A stretch of 64,000 bases of DNA from Phoenix dactylifera (lineage: Eukaryota; Streptophyta; Magnoliopsida; Arecales; Arecaceae): positions 22,289,674 through 22,353,673 of the forward strand of contig NC_052400.1 of NCBI RefSeq assembly GCF_009389715.1. Direction: 5' to 3'. The notes under the pieces were generated by a model. It was given only the letters and a program-made list of their open reading frames with translations. It was not told the origin of the DNA and did no database searches. Every line of letters starts with the position of its first letter. Position 1 is the first letter of the stretch. A program made the position numbers and the translations under genes. Below, one piece after another: positions 49,449-59,648 of this stretch.

Positions 49449-52076
49449 ATGGCACGGCGAGGTGGTCGTGGAGCTTCCAATGCTTCCGGTCGCGGGGCCT
49501 CTCGCGCCACTGGCCGGGAGGCCGCTGCATCTCCAACACGCTCTCAGCAACACTCCACCGCCCCACCGCCCATTCAGATGGTCGAAGCCGCCCAGTTCGA
49601 CCAGCTAACCCAGCAGGTTCGCACCCTCGCGGAGGCGGTGCAGAATCTGCAGGGTGCGATGTCCCGGGCGCCGCGGCGGGCTCAGGAGCCGCTGCTGCCT
49701 GAGCGTTCGCCTGTCCTCCTCAACCCGCGCTCCTTCCTCTCCCATGGGGAGGAGCGCCGGCGCGAGGAGGATTCTCGAGCATGCTCCATTCTGCCGGGAC
49801 CTTCCCACCGGAGCTGCGCGGGGTACGAGAGGCGGGCCCGGGCGCGTTCCCAGACCCCCCAGTCCTCGAGGAACCCGCGCTCCAGTCGGTCCCCCTCTCG
49901 CCGCTCCTTGTCTCCCACCCACCGGTCGCGCTCCCTGGACCGGCGGGTGGACGATCTTCACCGACAACTCCAGGTCCTGAAGGGCCATTCCAAAGATCCC
50001 TTCGCCGACTTAGAGATCTCCTCCCAGCCGGCGCTCGCCTCGAGGATCCTGCGGACCCCGAATCCGCCGGGGTTCAAAATGCCGGCGATCGAGCCCTATG
50101 ACGGGGCGGCAGACCCGCGGGATCACGTCGAGAGTTTCAGGACCCTTATGCTCCTCCACGGAGCATCAGATCCCCTTCTCTGCAAGGCCTTCCCGGCAAC
50201 CCTCCGTGGCCCGGCGAGGGCGTGGTTCGCCGGGCTGGAGGCTGACTCAATCCGGTCTTTCGACCAGTTCACTCGCCTCTTCATCACTCATTTTGCCGTC
50301 AGTAGCCGGCGGCGACTGGTCTCCGACTCCCTCTTTGAGGTCCGGCAAAACAAGGGAGAAAGCCTGCGGGATTATCTTACCCGCTTCAACAGGGCTACGC
50401 TGGAGGTCCGGAACCTGAGTCAGGAGGTAGCTCTTTCAGCCCTGAAGCGTGGCTTCCGGAAGGGCAGACTCACCTTCTCCCTGGACAAACGCCTGCCGTG
50501 GAGCTTCCCAGAGCTGTTGTCCCGGGCGAACCAGTATGCGGACGCCGAGGAGGCGGCCGCCCACCGGAGCAAGGAGGCCGCCGAGATACCTCAAAAGCTT
50601 GGGAAGAAAAGGCGGAAAGAGGCACGCCAGAGGAGGAGCCCGACGCCTCAGCGTCGGCGCAGAAGCCCGTCGCCGGCGAAGAACCACGGCGCCCCACGCC
50701 CTCGTTCTCCGCCCCGACGTTTTCACCGGTACACCCCTCTCCTAACCCCCCGGGCCCAGATCCTTATGGAGATCAAGGGGCGGGAGGACCTCCCGGCCCC
50801 GAGACAGATACGAAGGATCCCTGGAAAGAGGCCCTCCCGGGCGTACTGTGAGTACCACCGAGACCACGGCCACGACACAGAGGACTGCTTCCAGCTTCGG
50901 GACGAGATCGAGGCTCTTATCCGTCGGGGGTGTCTCGGTCGATATGTGAGCGACCGACGTCCCCCCGCAGACCCGCGTCCGGCCAACCCGGCTCCTCCGG
51001 AGCCTCGGGAGCAGAATCGACCCGTTGCGGGCGTGATCCACACTATCACTGGGGGCTGCTCTCGGCCCGTGAGGAACGCAGGGGGCTCGACGGAAGCGTC
51101 AGGGACGGCCGTCGTAAAGAGGCAGAGGGTCGGCAATGTAATCACCTTTTCTGATGAGGATGTAAAGGGGGTTCAGACTCCCCACGATGACGCCATGGTG
51201 ATCTCCCTCACTATGGCAAACTATGATGTAAGGCGTGTTCTTGTGGATAGTGGAAGCTCAGCTGATATTTTGTTTTACGAGGCCTTCCAAAAGATGAGCT
51301 TGTCCAGACAGTTGTTGCACAAAATGTCCACCCCCCTCGTAGGATTCACCGGTGACGCTGTCCCGGCGGAAGGTGTCGTTGAGCTGCCTGTGACTGCGGG
51401 CGTCGCACCCGCAGAAGCCACGGTGCGACTCGGGTTCTTGGTCGTCCGTGTTCCCTCGGCCTACAACGCTATCCTCGGGCGACCCGGGCTGAACGCCCTT
51501 CGCGCGGTGGTCTCCACGTACCACTTGCTCATGCGGTTCCCCACGGCGGTCGGGATCGGAGAGGTCCGAGGTGACCAACCGACCGCACGGCAATGTTTTC
51601 TAGCAACCCTCAAAGGGAAGAAGCCCGTGGAAGCCCTAAGCGTCGAGTCCCTTGATGCCAGAGACGAGGTGGCCTTGCGGCAGGGGGAGCCGGCCGAGGG
51701 TGTGGTCGAAGTCCCCCTCGAGGAAGGCCGCCCCGACCGGGCGGTCCGGGTCGGCGCCAATCTCGATCCGGGAGCTCGGGCCCGGTTGGTGGAATTCCTC
51801 CAAGCCAATACCGATGTATTTGCCTGGTCGGCGGCCGATGTACCTGGGATCGACCCGGAGGTCATTTCTCACGCCCTCAACGTCGACCCGACCCACCGAC
51901 CAATAAAGCAGAAGAAGAGACACTGTGCCCCGGATCGGATCCGGGTGGTCGACCAGGAGGTAGACAAGCTCTTGGAGGCAGGATTCATAAGGGAGGTAAG
52001 CTACCCCGAGTGGCTGGCAAATGTTGTACTTGTCCGGAAGGCGAGCGGGAAGTGGAGGACGACTATACCGACCTGA
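49449..52076 (+). pseudogene. Gypsy gag-protease-RT N-terminal part (frame ends early)
   Basis: Starts at ATG 49449 (MARRGGRGASNASGRG) just after the LTR and PBS; the frame is open further upstream into the LTR but that part is not expected to be coding. Order: basic Arg/Ser-rich Gag N terminus; Gag capsid-like region with RAWFAGLEADSIRSFDQFT (residues about 258-280); YCEYHRDHGHDTEDC (about 467), the Tat-type zinc-like motif; aspartic protease VLVDSGSSADIL (about 600), with DSG as usual in plant gypsy elements; and the start of reverse transcriptase, ending in LVRKASGKWR. The frame then runs out at TGA 52074-52076 because several nucleotides are missing, compared with the family's conserved motif, around 52060. 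Downstream text continues in another frame. Confidence 0.9.
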
Positions 52077-54910
52077 ACAAGGCGTGCCCTAAGGATAGCT
52101 TTCCGCTTCCGCGAATAGATCAACTGGTCGACGCGACTTCCGGATATCAGCTGCTGTCTTTCATGGACGCCTTCTCCGGTTACAACCAGATAATGATGGC
52201 CCCACAGGACGAGGAGAAAACTGCCTTTATAACAGACCGGGGGCTGTACTGCTACAAGGTAATGCCCTTCGGTCTGAAGAATGCTGGCGCCACTTACCAG
52301 CGCCTCGTCAACAAAATCTTCAAAGAGCAAATCGGCCGGAACATGGAGGTGTACGTGGATGATATGCTGGTGAAGAGCCGCCATGCAGACCAGCACATCG
52401 CGGATTTGGAGGAGACTTTCACCACCTTGCGGAAGTTTCGCATGAAGCTGAACCCAGCGAAGTGCGCCTTCGGCGCTTCGGCCGGGAGGTTCCTCGGTTT
52501 CATTGTCAACCAGCGGGGTATCGAAGCCAACCCGGACAAAATCAAGGCCATCCAAGGTATGTCCCCTCCGACCAAAGTAAAGGAGGTTCAGGAGCTCGCT
52601 GGAAGGGTCGCCGCGCTTGGACGATTTGTGGCAAAATCGGCCGAACGTTGCCAACCATTCTTCAAGGTGTTAAAACGCCCGAAAGACTTCCTCTGGACGG
52701 CCGAATGTCAAGCAGCATTCGACCAACTCAAGGAATACCTGGCGTCTCCTCCCCTACTGTCCAAGCCGCAAGAAGGGGAGATGTTCTACCTCTATCTGGC
52801 GGTCTCCCCAACCGCGGTCAGTGCGGTGCTGGTTCGGGAAGAGGCAAAGCTCCAGAAGCCCGTGTACTACATCAGCCGGGTCCTACGGGATGCCGAGACG
52901 CGGTATACGAAGGCTGAGAAGATCGCCTTCGCGCTGCTGACCGCGACCAGGAGACTCCGCCCCTATTTCCAGGCCCATTCTGTCACCCTCTTAACTGATC
53001 AACCACTACGACAGATCCTCAGCAACCCCGGGAATGCGGGACGGCTGGTGAAGTGGGCAATAGAACTCGGTGAGTTCGACATCCGCTACCAGCCTCGACC
53101 CGCCATCAAGGCCCAGGTGCTCGCGGATTTCCTCGCTGAGTGCACGGTGCAGGAGGCGGAACCTAGACCGCCGGAAACGCCCAGCCTCGACCTCCCGACC
53201 TGGACGCTTCACATCGATGGGTCGTCGAACCCCGAGGGTGGAGGAGCCGGGCTGGTCCTTACCAGTCCTGATGGAGTGATAGCCGAGTATGCCTTGAGAT
53301 TTGGATTTCCAGTGACCAACAACGAGGCGGAGTACGAGGCCCTAGTCACGGGACTCAAACTCACCAGGGAGCTCGGCATCCGGCGTTTGAAGGTCTTCAC
53401 CGACTCCCAGCTGGTGGTCGGGCAGGTCCGTGGGGAGTTCGAGGCCCGGAGCCCGATCATGCAGAACTACGTCCGGAAGGTGCAAGCACTCATTCCCGAT
53501 CTCGGCAGTGTCGACATCCAGCAGGTCCCCAGAAGCGAAAATGCTAGGGCCGACAGGTTGTCCCGCTTGGTGAGCGCAGAGGCGCACAACTTGTCGAGGG
53601 CAATCTACCTGGAGACCCTGGAGGCCCCGAGCATCGGCGAGGCTGGAGCGGTGATGGCGATTGATCCGGAGCCGTCTTGGATGGACCCGCTCGTCGCCTA
53701 CCTCGCCGAAGGGATCCACCCTGAAGACGAAGATCAAGCTCGGCGACTTGTCAAGAAGTCCGCCCACTACGTACTCTATGAAGGGAGGCTGTATCGGACC
53801 TCGTTTACCGCCCCCCTCTTAAGGTGCCTCCGCCCCTCGGAGGCGGCCTACGTCCTCGGCGAAGTCCACGAGGGCGTTTGCGGATCGCACTTGGGGGCTA
53901 GGTCCTTGGCGCACAAGATCATGAGGCAAGGCTATTATTGGCCTACCTTGTTGGAGGACTCAAAGGATCATGTACGGAAATGCGACGCCTGCCAGCGCCA
54001 CGCCAACGTCCAGAGAGTCCCTTCTGTCCTCTTGGCACCAATCACCGCACCCTGGCCCTTCGCACAGTGGGGAATGGATATCCTCGGACCATTCCCCGTC
54101 GCTTCAGCCCAGCGGAAATTCTTGATTGTTGCAATCGACTACTTCACCAAGTGGGTGGAGGCAGAGCCGCTGGCCACTATCACGGAGGCGCAAGTCCGGA
54201 AGTTCGTGAAGAAAAACATCATTGTCCGATTTGGGGTACCCCGAGTCCTCATCTCGGATAATGGTCGACAGTTCGACAACAAGCATTTCTGTGATTTCTG
54301 CGATGAGTTCGGGATCGAGCATCGGTTCACATCTGTGTCGCATCCCCAAACCAACGGTGAGGCCGAGGTCACAAATCGGACAATCCTCCAAGGAATTAAG
54401 GCGCGAATCGGTCGGACGGGGCAAGCTTGGGTCGAAGAACTCGAGAATGTCCTTTGGGCGTATCGGACCACGCATCGGACTCCTACCGGGGAGACACCTT
54501 TCAGCCTAACCTATGGCACGGAAGCGGTTGTTCCCGTGGAGCTCGGACTCCCCTCGCCCCGGGTGGCCGCGCACCGACCCGAGGCCAATTCGGAGCAACT
54601 CCGAGGGAAGCTGGACCTCTTGGAAGAAGCAAGAGAAATGGCGCAGGTTCGGATGGCGATGTATCAGCGGAGGGTGGCCCGATATTATAACTCCAAGGTC
54701 CGACCAAAACTTTTCAGAATCGGAGATCTGGTGCTAAGGCGAGCCAAAGCATCTCAACCCGCGGAAGGTGGGAAGCTGGCGCTAAATTGGGAAGGCCCGT
54801 ATAGGGTTCGCTGGGTAAACCGACCTGGCTCCTACCAGTTGGAGGCCCTAGATGGTCGAGAAATTCCGAGGAGCTGGAATTCCGCTAATCTGCGGGCGTA
54901 TTACCAGTAG
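52061..54910 (+). pseudogene. Gypsy RT-RNase H-aRNase H-integrase part (shifted frame)
   Basis: Coding resumes in a different frame at YTDLNKACPKDSFPLP and stays open to TAG 54908-54910. Features by nucleotide: RT catalytic YVDDM near 52352; the first RNase H from about 52790 (LYLAVSPTAVSAVLV); a second RNase H from about 53208 (LHIDGSSNPEGGGAG, NNEAEYEA, FTDSQLV), the hallmark of the Tat lineage; integrase HHCC zinc region (HEGVCGSHL to CDACQRH, 53866-54000); and the DDE core with MDILGPF, SDNGRQF and NGEAEVTNR. A C-terminal GDLVLRR..NWEGPYRV block ends the integrase. All catalytic residues named are present. The only break seen is the junction with the preceding frame. Confidence 0.9.
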
Positions 54911-55317
54911 AACGACAAAGCCAGGAAGACAGTTCGAAAAATGTACAATTCTTTTCATTTCAATAATTCCTGGTTACAACGGTGTGTTCGTGTGATTGCA
55001 AAGAATTCCCAGAGGGGAATTGGGGAGTAAAGAAAACAAGGAAGAGGTGGAGACTCCGTGGAGCTGAAGATCTGGGATCCCGAACCCTCCATCCGAAGCA
55101 GCTGCAATCCCACCGGGCGTGGGTGCTTCCCCCCGGAGGCGCCATCGACGCCTCACGAAAAAGATGAGGAGCCGCCGCAGAAGAAGTTCCCGCTGCCTCC
55201 AGAGGAACGCCACCTCCAAGGGATATTCCGGTCCTTCCCAGGAGAAGGGGAGGGAAGGAATACAAGGGAGAAGAGCGCGAGGAGGCGCGATCCCGGATGA
55301 AGCGTCTGGCGCAGAGC

Positions 55318-55512
55318 TCAATCGGGAGGCGGAGCTGAAAGGAGGGGGGATGTGATCCCGGATGAAACGCCTAGAGCGGAGTTCCGCCGGGGAGAACCTC
55401 CTTGTTGATCCCAGATGAAACGGCTAGTTGGCGGAAGTCGCGAGGGGCGCGCCTCCCGTTCCTCCGGCAGGGGTTTCCCAGCCACACGCCGGAGAGGAGG
55501 TCCACGATCCAT
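55318..55512 (-). other. Possible antisense ORF in gypsy 3' region (64 aa)
   Basis: The minus strand shows a TATA box (CTATAAATA, 55570-55562) about 50 bases before an ATG at 55512 that opens a 64-residue Pro/Arg-rich frame. Extra ORFs between pol and the 3' LTR, sometimes antisense, are known in Tat elements. I cannot match this peptide to any of them, and its composition may only reflect GC-rich sequence. Confidence 0.3.
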
Positions 55513-55561
55513 GGCAACCTGAATAGCTCCGGCTTGGGAGGCTCCACCGCACCTGCACTTA

Positions 55562-55570
55562 TATTTATAG
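55562..55570 (-). promoter_or_regulatory. Minus-strand TATA box inside the gypsy 3' region
   Basis: GGCTATAAATATAAG on the minus strand is a strong TATA consensus in otherwise GC-rich sequence. Expected transcription start is near 55535, ahead of the antisense ATG at 55512. Confidence 0.4.
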
Positions 55571-55978
55571 CCAAACTGTGGCCCCCCGGTCGTTCCGATG
55601 CGGGTGGCTCCAATAAAGGCGGGCGCACCGAATCCGGAGCCGTTCCAGCTCTCGAGGCGTATCCTCCCACGATCTCCTAAGCGTCGTTCTCCTTAATTGC
55701 ATTCTTCATGCAGGACACTCCGGGCGGTGTGTATCCCACGGCCCACGTATCTCCGCTCGCGCCCAGGCCGCATCCGCCTCGAAGAGCGCGCGTATCGCGG
55801 CCGCTTAACTGACATTCCTTGCAAGCAGCAACTGGCGATCCGATTTCCCAGGTAACGCCTCAATTAGCATTTAATACCCTTCTGGTGTTCCCCAGGCGAT
55901 GCTTGGAGAATAGGAGAAACACGATCGTAGCTGGCCACGGAGAAATCCCGTCGAGCGGCAAGCGACAGGCGCGTGGCC

Positions 55979-57196
55979 AACGAGCGGAATTTCCCGAGGC
56001 TCGGCCCTCGGATGCCAGGCTAACCCGATGATCATCCCGGGAGCAGACTAGCCTGAAGCCCCGACCGGTCGCCTCGGCTTGCGCCAGCCTTGGCCGACCA
56101 ACGAGCGGAATTTTCCGAGGCTCGGCCCTCGGATGCCAGGCTAACCCGATGATCATCCCGGGAGCAGACTAGCCTGAAGCCCCGACCGGTCGCCTCGGCT
56201 TGCGCCAGCCTTGGCCGACCAACGAGCGGAATTTCCCGAGGCTCGGCCCTCGGATGCCAGGCTAACCCGATGATCATCCCGGGAGCAGACTAGCCTGAAG
56301 CCCCGACCGGTCGCCTCGGCTTGCGCCAGCCTTGGCCGACCAACGAGCGAAATTTCCCGAAGCTCGGCCCTCGGATGCCAGGCTAACCCGATGATCATCC
56401 CGAGAGCAGACTAGCCTGAAACCCCGACCGGTCGCCTCGGCTTGCGCCAGCCTTGGCCGACCAACGAGCAGAATTTCCCGAGGCTCGGCCCTCGGATGCC
56501 AGGCTAACCCGATGATCATCCCGGGAGCAGACTAGCCTGAAGCCCCGACCGGTCGCCTCGGCTTGCGCCAGCCTTGGCCGACCAACGAGCGGAATTTCCC
56601 GAGGCTCGGCCCTCGGATGCCAGGCTAACCCGATGATCATCCCGGGAGTAGACTAGCCTGAAGCCCCGACCGGTCGCCTCGGCTTGCGCCAGCCTTGGCC
56701 GACCAACGAGCGGAATTTTCCGAGGCTCGGCCCTCGGATGCCAGGCTAACCCGATGATCATCCCGGGAGCAGACTAGCCTGAAGCCCCGACCGGTCACCT
56801 CGGCTTGCGCCAGCCTTGGCCGACCAACGAGCGGAATTTCCCGAGGCTCGGCCCTCGGATGCCAGGCTAACCCGATGATCATCCCGGGAGCAGACTAGCC
56901 TGAAGCCCCGACCGGTCACCTCGGCTTGCGCCAGCCTTGGCCGACCAACGAGCGGAATTTTCCGAGGCTCGGCCCTCGGATGCCAGGCTAACCCGATGAT
57001 CATCCCGGGAGCAGACTAGCCTGAAGCCCCGACCGGTCGCCTCGGCTTGCGCCAGCCTTGGCCGACCAATGAGCGGAATTCCCCGAGGCTCGGCCCTCGG
57101 ATGCCAGGCTAACCCGATGATCATCCCGGGAGCAGACTAGCCTGAAGCCCCGACCGGTCGCCTCGGCTTGCGCCAGCCTTGGCCGACCAACGAGCG
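55979..57196. repeat. 121-bp tandem array, about ten copies
   Basis: ACGAGCGGAATTTCCCGAGG recurs every 121 bases from 55979 to 57189 with only scattered substitutions. It lies in the gypsy 3' non-coding region. Because 121 is not a multiple of three, each copy is in a new frame, and the 81-residue minus-strand frames it generates are not genes. Confidence 0.96.
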
Positions 57197-57660
57197 GAAT
57201 TTTCTGAGGCCTAACCCTCGGATGCCTGGCCTAGCGCCGGATGAATTTCCTGAGGCCTAACCCTCGGATGCCTGGCCTAGCGCCGGAAGAATTTCCTGAG
57301 GCCTAACCCTCGGATGCCTGGCCTAGCGCCGGAAGAATTTCCTGAGGCCTAATCCTCGGATGCCTGGCCTAGCGCCGGATGAATTTCCTGAGGCCTAACC
57401 CTCGGATGCCTGGCCTAGCGCCGGATGAATTTCCTGAGGCCTAACCCTCGGATGCCTGGCCTAGCGCCGGATGAATTTCCTGAGGCCTAACCCTCGGATG
57501 CCTGGCCTAGCGCCGGAAGAATTTCCTGAGGCCTACCCTCGGATGCCTGGCCTAGCGCCGGAAGAATTTCCTGAGGCCTAACCCTCGGATGCCAGGCCTA
57601 GCGCCGGATGAATTTTCTGAGGCCTAACCCTCGGATGCCTGGCCTAGCGCCGGAAGAACT
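57197..57660. repeat. 46-bp tandem array, about ten copies
   Basis: GAATTTCCTGAGGCCTAACC recurs every 46 bases (one copy is 45), directly after the 121-bp array. Units share GAATTT, CCTCGGATGCC and a GGCCTA/GGCTAA-like block with the 121-bp unit, so the shorter array may derive from part of the longer one. Confidence 0.95.
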
Positions 57661-57863
57661 TCAAGAGTCAGGAGTCGGCGAAGCGCTACCGAGAGGTAAA
57701 AAGAGGAAGGATGTCCGCCGAAATCCGCAGACCGCCAGATCAGCGACAACGGCCATACGCCATAAAGAAGGCGGGAAGCTCGGAGCGCGCGCGCCTTTCC
57801 GAGGGATGGCGGCAATCTCGAAGCATCACTCCCTTCACCCGTTCCCCTCCTGGTTCCAGGCTC

Positions 57864-57879
57864 GGGAGTGGGGGGCTAC
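57864..57879 (+). other. Polypurine tract of the gypsy element
   Basis: GGGAGTGGGGGGCTAC abuts the 3' LTR start and would prime plus-strand DNA synthesis. Confidence 0.8.
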
Positions 57880-58610
57880 TGTTACGGGGGAACTTAGCCA
57901 CCATGCCCCACGTGACCGGCACGCGCGCCCAGGAAGACTACGGCTGCCCCTTGATCCAGCAATCCGACCTCGGGTCGGATATCTTCGGCTCCGCAGCCCG
58001 ACCCCGAGTCGGCTGCCCCTTGATCCAGCAATCCGACCTCGGGTCGGATATCTTCGGCTCCGCAGCCCGACCCCGAGTCGGCTGCCCCTTGATCCAGCAA
58101 TCCGACCCCGAGTCGGCAATCTCTCGACAACAACAGACTGTTCCTCTGAGGCACGCCGCGGCCCCCTGCTCCACTACTCCCTGCAACGGCCGTATCCGGC
58201 GCTGCCCCACGATCCCCTGTAACAGCCGTACAAAGCGGAGCTCCACTATGCCCTGCCATGGCTGTACCCAGCGCTGCCCCACGACGCCCTGTAACGGCCA
58301 TGTCAGCGGCAGCCCCATCGTGCCACACGATGACGAATCTCCGGAAAAACCCCCCAGCCTGATATATATGAGGCTGGGGGGGAAGGGGGAGGGGAAGATA
58401 TATCTTCCAGAGTATCATCTCACCTGCTACCTTCTCCTTCTCCTTCGATCTCCTCTGACTTGATCGTCGGAGGGCCCCCACTACCCCGGTGGTGGTGCGA
58501 GGCTTGCTTGCAGGTTTCACGGCGGAGGGCGGAGCGCAATCAAAGCAACTCAAAGGGAACCCCGTTCACACCGCTGTGCCAATCGTTCTCGGTTTGGACC
58601 ACCAGCAACA
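57880..58610 (+). repeat. 3' LTR (731 bp)
   Basis: Same ends as the 5' LTR. It is 132 bp longer because a 69-bp unit (starting CGGCTGCCCC at 57941, 58010 and 58079) is present three times against one, minus a 6-bp CTTCTC unit. Elsewhere only three transitions separate the LTRs. Confidence 0.93.
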
Positions 58611-58615
58611 GAACA
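58611..58615 (+). repeat. Gypsy target-site duplication, right copy
   Basis: GAACA directly follows the LTR terminus and matches 48805-48809. Confidence 0.93.
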
Positions 58616-59058
58616 TATTCTTCAAAATTAAAAGATTCACATAAACTAAAAGGTAATTCATCCTTAACTATCCATTTTACAAGTGCTTTTCTTTGATTTT
58701 CATGATTATATGCAAAATTACCTACAAGTAATCCCCCTTGTATATTAAGGGTACTTTGAGTTTGAGCATGAGAATCATGCATCCTATGACTCTCTTGATG
58801 TCTTTTTAAATGCCCTGTTCCCCCACTACTACTACAACTATAAAGTTTGGCACATTTTTTACATTTAGCTTTCCAGACTCCATCAACCATAACTCTATCA
58901 AATTCATTCCATACAGCACTAGTCCTCTTACGAGAAGAGGTTTGATCTTCACTCGGTTCACTAGTTCTAGAGGAACTAGGAACATGGGGTTGGGGATTAG
59001 TTTCTTCTCCCTCAGAAACAGGAGGAATGCCAAACTGACTTTCCTCAAAAGATGACAT
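58611..59058 (-). pseudogene. hAT transposase, N-terminal part with BED finger (interrupted gene)
   Basis: Starts at ATG 59058 (MSSFEESQFGIPPV) and runs to the insertion edge at 58611. An acidic/Ser-rich leader is followed by a BED-type zinc finger: SAVWNEFDRV, then CKKCAKLYSC and a GTGHLKRHQESH His pair. The frame is then cut at NFEEYV by the gypsy LTR. Counting one copy of the GAACA duplication, this half (448 nt) and the other (1580 nt) total 2028 nt, a multiple of three, so the gene was probably intact when the gypsy element landed. It would encode DNA binding at the element's ends. Confidence 0.88.
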
Positions 59059-59341
59059 ATCTAAATTGATGAATTCAAAAAATAAAAACTAACCACAAGG
59101 AGGAATTGAGTAGAGGGTCGGAGGGCAGAGGCAGAGCCGAGATTCTGAGCTTCCTCTTGTGCTCTCAACAGGAGTGACCTTCTCTTCTCAACAGGAACCT
59201 CCTCTTGTGTAGCACTTGAACACTTGCTAAATGCAAACTAAAAATTAAATTGCTAGAAGAGCACTTTAGAAGAGAGAAATAATAGTAGTAGAGAAGGAGA
59301 GAATAGTTGGTTTGGTGTGGTGAGAATGAGGGAGGAAAGGG

Positions 59342-59350
59342 CTATTTATA
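59342..59350 (-). promoter_or_regulatory. Candidate TATA box of the hAT transposase
   Basis: Minus strand TATAAATAG lies about 285 bases upstream of the transposase ATG, between the GC-rich end and the coding start. It leaves room for a normal leader. Confidence 0.5.
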
Positions 59351-59477
59351 GAAGCCCCAAAAATTTTTTTCCCAAAATACCCCTCAATTTAGCCGTTTTT
59401 GGACTGTTGGGAGGGGTAAAATTGGAATTTTCCCAAAATAGCCGTTGGAAACGGCTATTTTTCTCCCCCCCTCACCA

Positions 59478-59640
59478 GGCACGGCCCGTCTCGTGCCGTG
59501 CCCGGCCCGGCCCGTCAATAGACGGGCCTGGGGCCGGGCCGGGCTGCCGTTCCGTGCTGAACGGGCCGTGCCCGGCACGGCCCGTTTAGACCTCGGGCCC
59601 AGTGGGCCTGGGCCGGGCCGGCCCGGCACGGCCCGTTGCC
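59478..59640. repeat. hAT right subterminal GC-rich repeats
   Basis: Dense direct and inverted copies of GGCACGGCCC, GGGCCGGGCC and related words mirror the left end at 46670-46925. Confidence 0.8.
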
Positions 59641-59648
59641 CAACTCTA

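Larger units (their letters stand above)
48810..58610 (+). mobile_element. Ty3/gypsy LTR retrotransposon, Tat lineage, 9.8 kb
   Basis: A full-length element: LTRs at 48810-49408 and 57880-58610, candidate PBS, gag-pol in the order Gag, protease, reverse transcriptase, RNase H, second (archaeal-type) RNase H, integrase, then a 3-kb 3' region with tandem arrays, a polypurine tract and a GAACA target duplication. The second RNase H and the CEYHRDHGHDTEDC Gag motif point to the Tat lineage. Pol is broken by a frameshift near 52060, so it could move only with proteins from another copy. LTRs differ by three transitions plus repeat-number changes, which implies recent insertion. Confidence 0.94.
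46664..59648 (-). mobile_element. hAT DNA transposon, split by a nested gypsy element
   Basis: Terminal inverted repeats begin TAGAGTTGGGCA at 46664 and, on the opposite strand, at 59648. The flanking 8-mers TATAAGAT (46656-46663) and CATTAGAT (59649-59656) match at six of eight positions, as a decayed hAT target duplication would. Without the insertion the element is about 3.18 kb. It encodes a BED-finger hAT transposase on the minus strand, broken into two parts by the insertion at 48810-58610. Both ends carry GC-rich subterminal repeats (GGGCCGTGCC / GGCACGGCCC). Family context: RICESLEEPER/DAYSLEEPER-like hAT. Confidence 0.9.

Noticed and set aside
49605..50101. Several long frames on both strands within gag
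   Set aside because: They are GC-rich shadow frames of the Arg/Ser-rich Gag coding sequence.
55979..57660. Regular arrays that could be mistaken for a CRISPR or for repeated small genes
   Set aside because: Units are contiguous without unique spacers, lie between pol and the 3' LTR of a retrotransposon in a plant genome, and the 121-bp period changes frame at each copy.
57608..58463. Overlapping frames across the end of the 46-bp array and the 3' LTR
   Set aside because: They are made of repeat units and LTR sequence; equivalent frames occur in the 5' LTR.
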